A stretch of DNA of 22,962 bases. Origin: DATKJS01 sp050015275. GTDB taxonomy: Bacteria; Acidobacteriota; Aminicenantia; Aminicenantales; Saccharicenantaceae. The DNA lies in assembly GCA_050015275.1 (NCBI GenBank), contig JBEKBS010000032.1, positions 1 through 22,962 of the forward strand. The letters are read 5' to 3'. This document shows, one piece after another, positions 15,540 through 21,386 of this stretch (position 1 is the first letter of the stretch; every line of letters starts with the position of its first letter). A program made the position numbers and the translations under genes. The notes beneath the pieces were generated by a model. That model was not told the DNA's origin. It made no database searches and saw only the letters and a list, made by a program, of their open reading frames with translations.

Positions 15540-16178
15540 ATGAAGAGGGAACAGGCGCTCGAAGCCATCCTGGCCGCGAAGGTCATCGCCGTCATCCGCA
15601 TGTCCGACCCGAAGCGGGTTTTTGACGTCACGGAGGCCTTGAAAAGGGGGGGGGTGAAGGTCCTGGAGATCACCATGACGGTGCCCGGGGCCCTGGATAT
15701 CATCCGGAGGCTGGCCGAAACGAAGACAGAGGGCGTCCTCGTGGGCGCGGGGACCGTCTTCGACGCAGAGACTGCTGCGGCGGCGATCTGGTCGGGGGCG
15801 GATTTCGTCGTTTCGCCGATCGCGGACGCGGGGATGATCGCGGCCTGCCGGGCCCACCACACCGTGGTCGCGCCCGGGGCCTTCACGCCCATGGAGATCG
15901 TTACGGCCTGGGACAGGGGGGCGGACGTCGTCAAGGTTTTCCCCGCCACCTCGGTCGGCCCGCAGTATTTCCGGGACCTCAAGGGACCGTTCCCGCAGAT
16001 CAGGCTTATGCCGACCGGAGGCGTCACCGTGGAGAACGCCCGGAGCTTCATCGAAGCCGGCGCGTGCGCCGTCGGGATCGGGACGGCCCTCCTTGACCCA
16101 AAGGCCATCGAGGCGGGGGACTGGGACGCCCTGACCGGGAAGGCCCGGCGCCTCGTCGACTCGCTCGGCGGCCTCTGA
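15540..16178 (+). CDS. eda: 2-dehydro-3-deoxyphosphogluconate (KDPG) aldolase
   Basis: A 212-residue class I aldolase cleaving KDPG to pyruvate and glyceraldehyde-3-phosphate. The Schiff-base lysine is Lys132 in DVVKVFPA and the general base is Glu43 in LEITMTVPG. GAGTVFDAET, the SP motif in VVSPIADAG and the phosphate-site PTGGV are intact. The EITMTVPG form (Thr/Val where the E. coli enzyme has Leu-Arg) resembles Thermotoga-type KDPG aldolases as I recall them. The kdgK-eda order with a 7-bp gap makes translational coupling likely, and together they form the lower uronate/Entner-Doudoroff branch. It is the last GC-rich housekeeping-like gene before the accessory island, and no clear terminator follows it. 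Confidence 0.95.
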   Translation: MKREQALEAILAAKVIAVIRMSDPKRVFDVTEALKRGGVKVLEITMTVPGALDIIRRLAETKTEGVLVGAGTVFDAETAAAAIWSGADFVVSPIADAGMIAACRAHHTVVAPGAFTPMEIVTAWDRGADVVKVFPATSVGPQYFRDLKGPFPQIRLMPTGGVTVENARSFIEAGACAVGIGTALLDPKAIEAGDWDALTGKARRLVDSLGGL

Positions 16179-16182
16179 CGAT

Positions 16183-16210
16183 TTGATTTCTTTGGCCGGC
16201 CTGCTATAAT
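16183..16210 (+). promoter_or_regulatory. Extended -10 promoter at the left end of the island
   Basis: TTGATT (16183-16188), a 16-bp spacer, then TATAAT (16205-16210) preceded by TGC, giving an extended -10 TGnTATAAT. It points toward the helix-turn-helix gene at 16370, implying a leader of about 150 nt that contains the hairpin at 16274-16299. Confidence 0.65.
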
Positions 16211-16273
16211 ATTATCACGCTTTGTTTAGCTGGCCGAACGGCTGGATTCTTTATTTCCCTCCTTAACTTCCTC

Positions 16274-16299
16274 GCCGCTCGGCTTCTGCCTTGAGCGGC
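16274..16299 (+). repeat. Hairpin in the leader of the small helix-turn-helix gene
   Basis: GCCGCTC (16274-16280) and GAGCGGC (16293-16299) are perfect 7-bp arms around a 12-nt loop. It lies between the promoter and the start codon with no following T run, so it may be a leader structure or a protein-binding dyad. Confidence 0.4.
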
Positions 16300-16369
16300 T
16301 CCGGGAGGTCGTCGGATCGATCGGAGTTGCGGAGGCGGCGGCTTGAAGGTAAAATGAAAATCTGAGGAG

Positions 16370-16777
16370 ATGCGATTGCCCCGTAACCTCTCGGCAGATA
16401 TAAAGCGCGAGCGGGACCTTCCCCGCCGCGAAGCTCGAAAGGAAGCTTACCGCCTCTACAACCGGAAGGAGCGAATCTTCCGTTATCCCTACGGGATGGA
16501 GGATAAGGCAGATGCGGATGGCTATCCAAAGTTCCCGAGGCTTTACAAGCTCCTCGCGACCGAGTGCCGGATCGCGAAGGATAGGAGCCGGAATCCCCGG
16601 ACGCGGGCCATCTCGGAGAAGTGGATGGCGGCGAAGCTAGGATGTTCCGAGCGGACGGTCCGGCGGATGATCGCATACGGAGAGGAAGAGATGTGGCTCC
16701 TCCCGATCCGGAAGAGCTTCGATTCCCGAAAGGGCACCAAGTTCGCCTCACAGTATATTGTCATCGCCCGAAGGTAG
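16370..16777 (+). CDS. Small helix-turn-helix protein, replication/regulator-like
   Basis: A 135-residue basic protein of unrecognised family. Residues about 79-110 (AISEKWMAAKLGCSERTVRRMIAYGEEEMWLL) read as a helix-turn-helix with the ERTVRR recognition helix, followed by a short beta wing (GTKFASQYIVIAR). The N-terminal half is highly charged. GAGGAG (16364-16369) abuts the ATG at 16370, so the in-frame TTG at 16376, with ideal 6-nt spacing, may be the true start. The first copy of a 25-bp direct repeat overlaps its stop codon, and an AT-rich phased array follows, which is how plasmid Rep genes and their origins are often arranged. A Rep-like or regulatory role is inference. Confidence 0.65.
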   Translation: MRLPRNLSADIKRERDLPRREARKEAYRLYNRKERIFRYPYGMEDKADADGYPKFPRLYKLLATECRIAKDRSRNPRTRAISEKWMAAKLGCSERTVRRMIAYGEEEMWLLPIRKSFDSRKGTKFASQYIVIARR

Positions 16778-16933
16778 TACAGGACTTCTACGTCCTCAAC
16801 TCCCCCTGAAGTATGGCTCACTTTTCTGCGCCATATACGTTTCCGCCTCGCGAAACAACCTCCAGTAAATTCGATGAGAAATTTTCTATGCCGGACCATT
16901 ATCAGGGATAGTACAGGACGTAGACGGCCTCAA
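16775..16933. repeat. Pair of 25-bp direct repeats
   Basis: Copies at 16775-16799 and 16909-16933 match at 21 of 25 positions. Both start TAGTACAGGAC and end CCTCAA; they differ mainly in the middle. The first also contains AGGAC/GTCCT arms. They are 134 bp apart and the first overlaps the stop codon of the helix-turn-helix gene. They are possible binding sites for that protein. Confidence 0.65.
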
Positions 16934-16960
16934 TAAGAAAAGAATAAAGAGAAGAGAAAA

Positions 16961-17019
16961 CTATAACGATCTATAATGATAAGAGTAAGTTATAACGATT
17001 AAGAACGATGTATAATAAG
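16961..17019. repeat. Iteron-like array of 10-bp TATAAYGAT units
   Basis: Units begin at 16961 (CTATAACGAT), 16971 (CTATAATGAT), 16990 (TTATAACGAT), 17000 (TAAGAACGAT) and 17010 (GTATAATAAG). The 10-bp step puts them on one face of the helix. The array is AT-rich and lies after a DNA-binding protein gene, resembling plasmid iterons or a multi-site operator; which of these it is cannot be told here. Confidence 0.6.
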
Positions 17020-17038
17020 AAAGCTAAAGCTTTCTTAT
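17015..17038. repeat. Perfect palindrome with 11-bp arms
   Basis: Arms ATAAGAAAGCT (17015-17025) and AGCTTTCTTAT (17028-17038) are separated by AA. It overlaps the last unit of the phased array. No T run follows, so a terminator is less likely than a dimeric-protein site or an origin dyad. Confidence 0.75.
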
Positions 17039-17100
17039 ACCGGGCGGCCCGGTTCCGGAATCCCTCCAGGAGATCACAGAAGGAAGAATGCCTTCGCCCT

Positions 17101-17415
17101 CCTGCCGGGAGAGCCCCCTGCCGGGCGACGAGCAGGTCTGCGTCCTCGATCCGCCTCGCCCTCCTGTCGGGCCGCGAGGTGTGCCCGCGGCTTTCCGCGC
17201 TCGATCCGCGGGGCAGAGGAGAGAGAGGCGGCTGGCTGTCGGGGTGAATTTTTAGGGGATTTTGAAGGAGGGTATCCTTTTTGCCTAGCCAGCCAGCCAG
17301 CGCCAGGCTTGCTTTTATTATAGCACGTCCCTAAAACCCTCGCGCTTGACGCTCGGGCAAAGATCGGAACGGGATGGCCTCCTGTCGAACCGAGAAGGAC
17401 CCCGGCCCTGTCGGG
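17101..17415. repeat. Six dispersed CCTGYCGGG motifs
   Basis: Copies at 17101, 17117, 17163, 17235 (first base G), 17381 (ends GAA) and 17407 share CTGYCGGG or a close variant, all on the plus strand within 315 bp of noncoding DNA. Part of this could be chance in GC-rich sequence. Confidence 0.4.
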
Positions 17416-17493
17416 ACCCGCGGTTGGACGTACGGCCGGAGGCCGGCCCGAGAACGGCCAGCAGAGGCGGGGAGAGGCGGTGGGAACGCGGGG

Positions 17494-17522
17494 TTGCTAT
17501 GTATGAATTATTGGCTTAGAAT
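17494..17522 (+). promoter_or_regulatory. Promoter for the two-TM protein gene
   Basis: TTGCTA (17494-17499), a 17-bp spacer, then TAGAAT (17517-17522). Hexamer matches are 4/6 and 5/6. The predicted start near 17530 leaves a short leader with the GGGGAG ribosome site. Confidence 0.45.
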
Positions 17523-17551
17523 CTTCTCAAGTGTCGATCGGGGAGTAAGCA

Positions 17552-18259
17552 ATGAGCAAAAAAACTAGATTTAACGGTACCTTAATTCTCATAATCATAT
17601 TTGCATTAGTAATTGTGGTCTTATTTATTTTTAAACTCATCACTTTGCCCTCCGCATTCTATGCTTCATTTGCTGGAGCCCTTGCCGCTCTCGTTTTCTC
17701 GGTGATAGTGTCTTATTATGCTTGGCAAAAGGCAAACAAGCAAAGCAAAGACACTAAGGCACAGATCGTCCAGACTCTATTAAGCGAGGTGGAGCTAAAT
17801 CTAGGTAATATCGCGATTTTTATTAAGGGGTGTAGAGAAGCCACATATTTCCATCCTTACGTCGTAGGCGCGATGCAGAAAAACCTTTTCTGGCCGAAAT
17901 TCCTTACTGATTATCCTCATCCTTCATTTGAAATCACACAACATTTTGATTTGCTTTATAGCACCTTTTTTCTTATGGACTTTTATGCAAAAGAAATCCA
18001 ATTTAGTCTTCCAGAAAATCTTCGTTTCTATCCTGTGACAGCACCCGCTCTTCCAATGCAAGCTCAAGAAATAATCAGAAGCACGGCGCAACCTCATCTG
18101 AGTAAATGGAAATTTGCTGTTAAGACAGCGATTGATTATTATGACGAAATAACCTCCGAACTCAGCTCGGAATTCAAAGAATATACCTTCAGGAAACAAA
18201 TGTATTTTGAACAAAACGACATATATGAAAAATTGAGACGGTTTTCTACTGAAATGTAA
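17552..18259 (+). CDS. Two-TM membrane protein of unknown function, AT-rich
   Basis: A 235-residue protein. Two hydrophobic helices at about 8-30 and 35-57 are joined by a very short loop. A Lys/Gln-rich segment (AWQKANKQSKDTKAQ) follows, consistent with the remaining 175 residues being cytoplasmic. That domain looks mostly helical and aromatic-rich, with no motif I recognise. GGGGAG lies 7-12 nt before the ATG. Codon use is AT-rich and unlike the flanking housekeeping genes, which suggests recent transfer. The next gene on the same strand, 144 bp downstream, encodes a nuclease-fold protein. A membrane sensor/effector paired with a nuclease would fit a defence role, but nothing in this protein proves it. 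Confidence 0.75.
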   Translation: MSKKTRFNGTLILIIIFALVIVVLFIFKLITLPSAFYASFAGALAALVFSVIVSYYAWQKANKQSKDTKAQIVQTLLSEVELNLGNIAIFIKGCREATYFHPYVVGAMQKNLFWPKFLTDYPHPSFEITQHFDLLYSTFFLMDFYAKEIQFSLPENLRFYPVTAPALPMQAQEIIRSTAQPHLSKWKFAVKTAIDYYDEITSELSSEFKEYTFRKQMYFEQNDIYEKLRRFSTEM

Positions 18260-18403
18260 ATGAATCCTAGTGCACTGATGGGGAGTAAAAGACTCTGGGC
18301 CATAGCCCCGATGCTCAAGAGGGACTCCGGCGAATGCGGATTGCGCGCCTCATAGATAAGGACGTTTGAAGGGGCGTGGGGAGTCTCAGTAGGGAGTAGG
18401 TCC

Positions 18404-19384
18404 GTGGACGATAAAGAGGAAATTAAGAGAGCAATCTTGCGCCGCTTTTATGATGGGGCTTTTAAGGACGGCATAGACTATCAAGTCGGCCTCCGTGCGT
18501 ATGCATCTGAAAAGGGAATCGGATGGGAATTAATAAATGAAATATATGACGAATTTAATGATGAAGGCTTCTTCGGAACCTGTTGTACCAGCATGGCGGT
18601 TGAACCGAGCATAAAGGCTCTCGTTTATTGTGAAAACCAACAGCTTGTTGATCAAGCACTAGTTGAAAAGCAGAATGATATTCGAAAAAGAGTCCTTGAG
18701 GCGTGCGTGGACATTCGTGAGGAAAAACTCACCCCCTATGCCGATGGTCCGCCTGGGGACATGATATGCGAACGTGCCAATATTAGTCGGCAGGATTTTG
18801 CTAACAACGCTGGAATACTTGTTTTCGGTGATTATATTGAACAGCAATACCCCATGGACATATGGAGAATTACGGAGAAGGGCAGGGAAACCGTAAAGGA
18901 CCTTAGAAGAAAGAGGGAGCGCCTAAAAGAGTTTGAGAAGCTTAAGGCTCTTGAAAAAATGACACGACAAGCAAGAGGCCATAGATTGGAGGACCTTCTT
19001 GCTGAGGCAATTGAGGATGAAGGTTGGGAAGTTGAAAAGCGTGTGCAATCAAAGGGCAAAGAACACGATATAGTCATTCATAAAGGCTCGGAATACTTTT
19101 TGATATCCTGTAAGTGGGAGAAACCGGCCGTTCAAGGAAAAGCGGTTCGTGATATTTTCGCCGGGGCACAGGCAATGGTATGCGTAGCCGGAATACTGGT
19201 ATCTATGTCCGGATTTACACCAAATTGTATAGGGCAGGCATTGGAGTACAAAACAAAACAGCAAATTATCCTCTTTGGGCCAAAAGATGTAGGTGCGATA
19301 TTCTCTAATGAAGCGAAATTTTCCGAGCTGTTGAAAGAAAAGATTAAACAACTCAAACTCATGGGAAATATTCTTGTTGAGTGA
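18404..19384 (+). CDS. Winged-helix and Mrr-like PD-(D/E)XK nuclease-fold protein
   Basis: A 326-residue protein. Residues 1-165 look like one or two winged-helix units (EIYDEFNDEGFF; SRQDFANNAGILVFGDYI...WRITEKGRETV). A charged helix at 165-190 leads to a restriction-endonuclease-like domain: RGHRLEDLLAEAIEDEGWEVEKRV, then EHDIVIHKGSEYFLISCKWEK, then GILVSMSGFTPNCIGQALEY and IILFGPKDVGAIF, the usual Mrr-type ending. The Asp of DIVIHKG and the Lys of SCKW occupy the PD-(D/E)XK positions, but the acidic or Gln residue normally two before the Lys is Ser. It may therefore be inactive or use another residue. The start is GTG at 18404, with AGGGAG upstream. It is AT-rich like its neighbour. A restriction or defence role is inference. 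Confidence 0.75.
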   Translation: MDDKEEIKRAILRRFYDGAFKDGIDYQVGLRAYASEKGIGWELINEIYDEFNDEGFFGTCCTSMAVEPSIKALVYCENQQLVDQALVEKQNDIRKRVLEACVDIREEKLTPYADGPPGDMICERANISRQDFANNAGILVFGDYIEQQYPMDIWRITEKGRETVKDLRRKRERLKEFEKLKALEKMTRQARGHRLEDLLAEAIEDEGWEVEKRVQSKGKEHDIVIHKGSEYFLISCKWEKPAVQGKAVRDIFAGAQAMVCVAGILVSMSGFTPNCIGQALEYKTKQQIILFGPKDVGAIFSNEAKFSELLKEKIKQLKLMGNILVE

Positions 19385-19543
19385 GGCCGGCCAGGAAGGA
19401 TTGAAACAAAAACCGGACAACTCGTTGTCTCATGGCTTTCATAATTATGAAACGCAATGCGCGCCGCATCGGGAGAGACGAGGATAAAGCCTGATAATTC
19501 TCATTAGACGCCAGCCGGTGCCAAAATTAGCCGTCCCAAACGA

Positions 19544-19572
19544 TTGACATTTGGAGCGCATTTTATTAAAAT
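19544..19572 (+). promoter_or_regulatory. Strong sigma70-type promoter
   Basis: TTGACA (19544-19549) is perfect, the spacer is 17 bp, and TAAAAT (19567-19572) matches the -10 consensus at 5 of 6. It is read rightwards toward the gene at 19809 but lies about 230 nt upstream of its start. Confidence 0.75.
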
Positions 19573-19590
19573 AATTATGGTATCAGAGCG

Positions 19591-19621
19591 GTGCGGGTTG
19601 AAATAACGACACAGCCCGCGC
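19591..19621 (+). ncRNA. 10-bp stem-loop near the 5' end of the leader transcript
   Basis: GTGCGGGTTG (19591-19600) pairs with CAGCCCGCGC (19612-19621) through eight Watson-Crick and two G-U pairs around an 11-nt loop. It lies only about 10 nt after the predicted transcription start. The G-U pairs are asymmetric between strands, so the fold suits RNA read rightwards. Confidence 0.4.
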
Positions 19622-19808
19622 AAGACCACTAGGCTCTATTAGAGTCGCCAGGTCTAGGGCAGATAAGTCCAGTCTCTAGCCAAGCGCACCAAAGGTACCA
19701 AAAAAAACAAACAAAGCGTGAGGTCTGTCCCTGCATCAAAGCGCATGGACGGATACTCAAAAGACCGGGTGTATGCCTGTTCCTAACTTTAACTAAGGAA
19801 AAAGAAAA

Positions 19809-20576
19809 ATGCAAAATATGAATGCCGAGGGAATCAACTCCTCGGAAACAGGCCAGAGGCGTGCCGTCGAACGCTTCAATTTCGTCCAGATCAAGAAGGG
19901 CGCTCACTGGCGCACTCCGGAAGGGAAAGCCGCCTACTTTGCGAAGCTTAAGCTCTGGCGTCGGTTCCGGCTCGGAGTAGAGTACCGGATCGAGAACTGG
20001 AGCTTTGCGGGGGACGCGGCGATGGAGAAGGCTCTGTGGAAGGTATGCCGGCGAGCTTTCGAGAAGGCTCTGGCGAAAGCGAAGGACGGGAGCGTCCCGC
20101 GACCGGCTCACGAGGGTTACGCGGCTCCCGAGGCGAGGCGAGCGAAAGGACTGGTGCTCTCGGACCGGTTTGGCTATGTCATCGAGTTCCCTGCTCACTA
20201 CGGCCACCGCGTGGCGACGTTTGAGATCTCGAAACTGAACCGGCAGAGCAGGACGGAAGAAGCGAGAAGGCGGAAGCATCTGACCCCGGCTGAGAGAAAG
20301 AGAATGGCAGAGGAATGGGACACGATGCTGGAGGAGAATAGGAGGCCGGGTGACGAGAAGCTCAGCGACGACGAGCTGGTCCGGGTTGTCCGAGAGCGGA
20401 AAGCGAGGAGGGAAAAGAAGAAAGCGAAGCTCATCGAGGAGTTTATTAACCGCGGCCTCCAGCGGGAGGACCTGGAGCGGGGGTTGAAAGCGAGGGAGCA
20501 AGCGGCGAAGCAGAAGTGGATGGCGGCGAAGAAAAAGTCAGAAGAAGATTTGGCCAAGACGGTGAAGAAAGCGTAA
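19809..20576 (+). CDS. Charged Lys/Arg/Glu-rich protein of unknown function
   Basis: A 255-residue protein I do not recognise. Residues about 22-80 contain conserved-looking aromatic residues (RFNFVQIKKGAHWRTPEGKAAYF, then WRRFRLGVEYRIENWSF). Residues 105-150 hold a possible beta unit (GLVLSDRFGYVIEFPAHYGHRVATFEI). From about 150 to the end it is almost entirely charged helix (EEARRRKHLTPAERKRMAEEW; VVRERKARREKKKAKLIEEF; REQAAKQKWMAAKKKSEEDL), suggesting a coiled coil or nucleic-acid contact. AAGGA lies about 9 nt before the ATG; two later Met codons are nearby. It is GC-richer than the 17552-19384 pair, has its own promoter and a strong terminator, and so forms a single-gene unit. No function is proposed. 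Confidence 0.7.
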   Translation: MQNMNAEGINSSETGQRRAVERFNFVQIKKGAHWRTPEGKAAYFAKLKLWRRFRLGVEYRIENWSFAGDAAMEKALWKVCRRAFEKALAKAKDGSVPRPAHEGYAAPEARRAKGLVLSDRFGYVIEFPAHYGHRVATFEISKLNRQSRTEEARRRKHLTPAERKRMAEEWDTMLEENRRPGDEKLSDDELVRVVRERKARREKKKAKLIEEFINRGLQREDLERGLKAREQAAKQKWMAAKKKSEEDLAKTVKKA

Positions 20577-20679
20577 AGAACCTCTGATCTCAATTCTCAG
20601 AGAGGACCTGGCAACGCTGAACCGGTAATGCGGAATCAATTATCAGAGGCAAAGCGGAGCACTCAAATCCGCGTCATCT

Positions 20680-20766
20680 AGAACAGGCGAAAAAGGGGGG
20701 AACTTTGTTCCCCCCTTTCTGCCCCGCGGGGTGCGCTCCCTGAGCGGGTGATAGCTCGCCTGTTCT
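20680..20766 (+). other. Nested multi-stem structure enclosing the terminator
   Basis: Outer arms AGAACAGGCGA (20680-20690) and TCGCCTGTTCT (20756-20766) are perfect 11-bp complements 65 bp apart. Inside are the 12-bp terminator stem (20692-20718), a CCCCGCGGGG palindrome (20722-20731) or the alternative CCCGC/GCGGG pairing (20723-20727 with 20744-20748), and a CGCTC/GAGCG hairpin (20734-20738 with 20742-20746). The fold is a closed multibranch loop, possible in RNA or single-stranded DNA. Confidence 0.55.
20692..20718 (+). terminator. Strong intrinsic terminator
   Basis: AAAGGGGGGAAC (20692-20703) and GTTCCCCCCTTT (20707-20718) are perfect 12-bp arms with a TTT loop. The stem is GC-rich at its centre and carries a short A/T tract on both sides, so it could act in both directions. 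It lies 116 bp after the stop at 20576. Confidence 0.85.
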
Positions 20767-20976
20767 CAGAGCCGCCCGCCCCCTCGACGGCCCGCTCGAT
20801 CCCGCGCTCGTCCGAGGTCTGGCTCGTGATCCTGCGTCTACCCTGTGTCATTTCGCTTTTCCGGGGCGATCTCCAGCGGGTCCGATAGATCTCCGCCCGG
20901 ACCGACGCGAGAAACCTCGCGGAAGGCCGAACGCTGGCTGAGTATTTAATCCTCTGACCTCAACCAGTAGTGCCTC

Positions 20977-21091
20977 GTCGTATTGCCGGATTAAAACAGG
21001 GTTTTCTCTTGTCGCGCGGGAAAACAATAGATTTTGTATATACTTTTCCTTAGGGTTATAGAAAACGGCCCGAGTAAAGCGGCAATACGAC
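20977..21091. repeat. 115-bp inverted-repeat-bounded element, copy 1
   Basis: The ends are GTCGTATTGCCG (20977-20988) and its exact complement CGGCAATACGAC (21080-21091); GCCTC/GAGGC pairs continue just outside. Inside, AAAA and TTTT tracts come in a fixed order (AAAA, TTTT, AAAA, TTTT, TTTT, AAAA) with short linkers, then CGGCCCGAGTAAAG before the right arm. Confidence 0.8.
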
Positions 21092-21122
21092 GGCCGGAGG
21101 CGCCCTAAAGGTCAGGAGAGGT

Positions 21123-21237
21123 TCGTATTGCCGGATTAAAAGTGCGTTTTCCTAGCTCCTACGCAGAAAACCTATCAATATTTCAGTATCTTTTTCCATA
21201 GATAGTCCAAAACGGCCCAAGTAAAGCGGCAATGCGG
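21123..21237. repeat. 115-bp inverted-repeat-bounded element, copy 2
   Basis: It begins TCGTATTGCCGGATTAAAA as in copy 1 and ends AAAACGGCCCAAGTAAAGCGG followed by CAATGCGG. The right arm has a G for A that keeps a G-U-type pair. The interior linkers differ from copy 1, but the A/T tracts sit at nearly the same spacing. Copy starts are 145 bp apart. Confidence 0.8.
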
Positions 21238-21386
21238 CGAGCAGGGGCGCAACATATCTGGTCGGACCTCGGTGCGGATCATGTTACCCACCGTGCTACT
21301 TATAGACTAGGAGTCCAGAGAAACTCAAACGGCCAATTCGCCCGGCGCTGCCCCGCGCCGTGCCGCCGAAAGTCCTCGCCTGAAGG

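Larger units (their letters stand above)
16778..17551. other. Noncoding stretch with origin-like and repeat features
   Basis: No convincing gene. In order it holds: a TATGGC/GCCATA dyad (16812-16817 and 16830-16835); the second 25-bp repeat; the 10-bp-phased AT-rich array (16961-17019); a perfect palindrome (17015-17038); a GC-rich block with CCTGYCGGG repeats and paired CCCGCGG/CCGCGGG arms (17184-17190 and 17206-17212); an AGCC tandem run (17287-17301); and a promoter for the next gene. The abrupt change from very AT-rich (16930-17040) to very GC-rich (17041-17250) DNA is striking. Confidence 0.6.
19385..19808. other. Noncoding stretch with a strong promoter and structured leader
   Basis: No gene is supported. 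The first 155 bases show nothing clear. A near-consensus promoter at 19544-19572 is followed by about 230 nt of transcribed leader before the next start codon. The leader contains a 10-bp stem (19591-19621), a smaller GGCTCT/AGAGTC stem around 19632-19646, and an A-rich run (about 19699-19716). It could be a regulatory 5' UTR or a separate small RNA. Confidence 0.5.
16179..21386. mobile_element. Accessory island, probably an integrated element (boundaries inferred)
   Basis: Between the ends of eda and the convergent oxidoreductase gene the sequence changes character. Gene density drops, long noncoding stretches appear (16778-17551, 19385-19808, 20577-21386), and the genes at 17552-19384 are conspicuously AT-rich with different codon use. 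The island also holds a small DNA-binding protein, direct repeats, a phased AT-rich array, several perfect palindromes and a pair of inverted-repeat-bounded elements. These are typical of plasmid or phage-like DNA. I found no integrase, transposase or clear flanking attachment repeat, so the mechanism of arrival and the exact ends are unknown. Confidence 0.5.
20577..21386. other. 810-bp noncoding stretch with terminator, nested stems and paired elements
   Basis: No gene is supported on either strand. It contains: CCTCTGA/TCAGAGG arms (20581-20587 with 20643-20649); the nested stem and terminator at 20680-20766; a second CCTCTGAYCTCAA copy (20581-20593 and 20951-20963, 12 of 13 matches); a GCGAG/CTCGC hairpin near 20910-20925; and two 115-bp inverted-repeat-bounded elements. 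From 21238 to 21386 I see nothing definite. Confidence 0.65.

Noticed and set aside
17008..17247. Open frame of 79 codons after the phased array
   Set aside because: Its start lies inside the array and palindrome, there is no ribosome site, and the composition is Arg/Ser/Pro-rich noise.
17265..17283. AAGGA/TCCTT hairpin followed by T residues as a terminator
   Set aside because: The stem has only five pairs, three of them A-T, and no gene ends upstream, so it is too weak to annotate.
19397..19408. GGATTGAAAC, resembling the 3' end of many CRISPR repeats
   Set aside because: It occurs once, with no repeat-spacer array on either side and no cas genes.
19571..19660. Structured segment as a tRNA gene
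   Set aside because: Stems are present, but no acceptor/T-loop pattern (GTTCRANNC) or plausible anticodon arm fits.
20977..21237. The paired 115-bp elements as integron attC sites
   Set aside because: Length and symmetry are suggestive, but the required RYYYAAC/GTTRRRY core boxes are absent and there is no intI or cassette structure.
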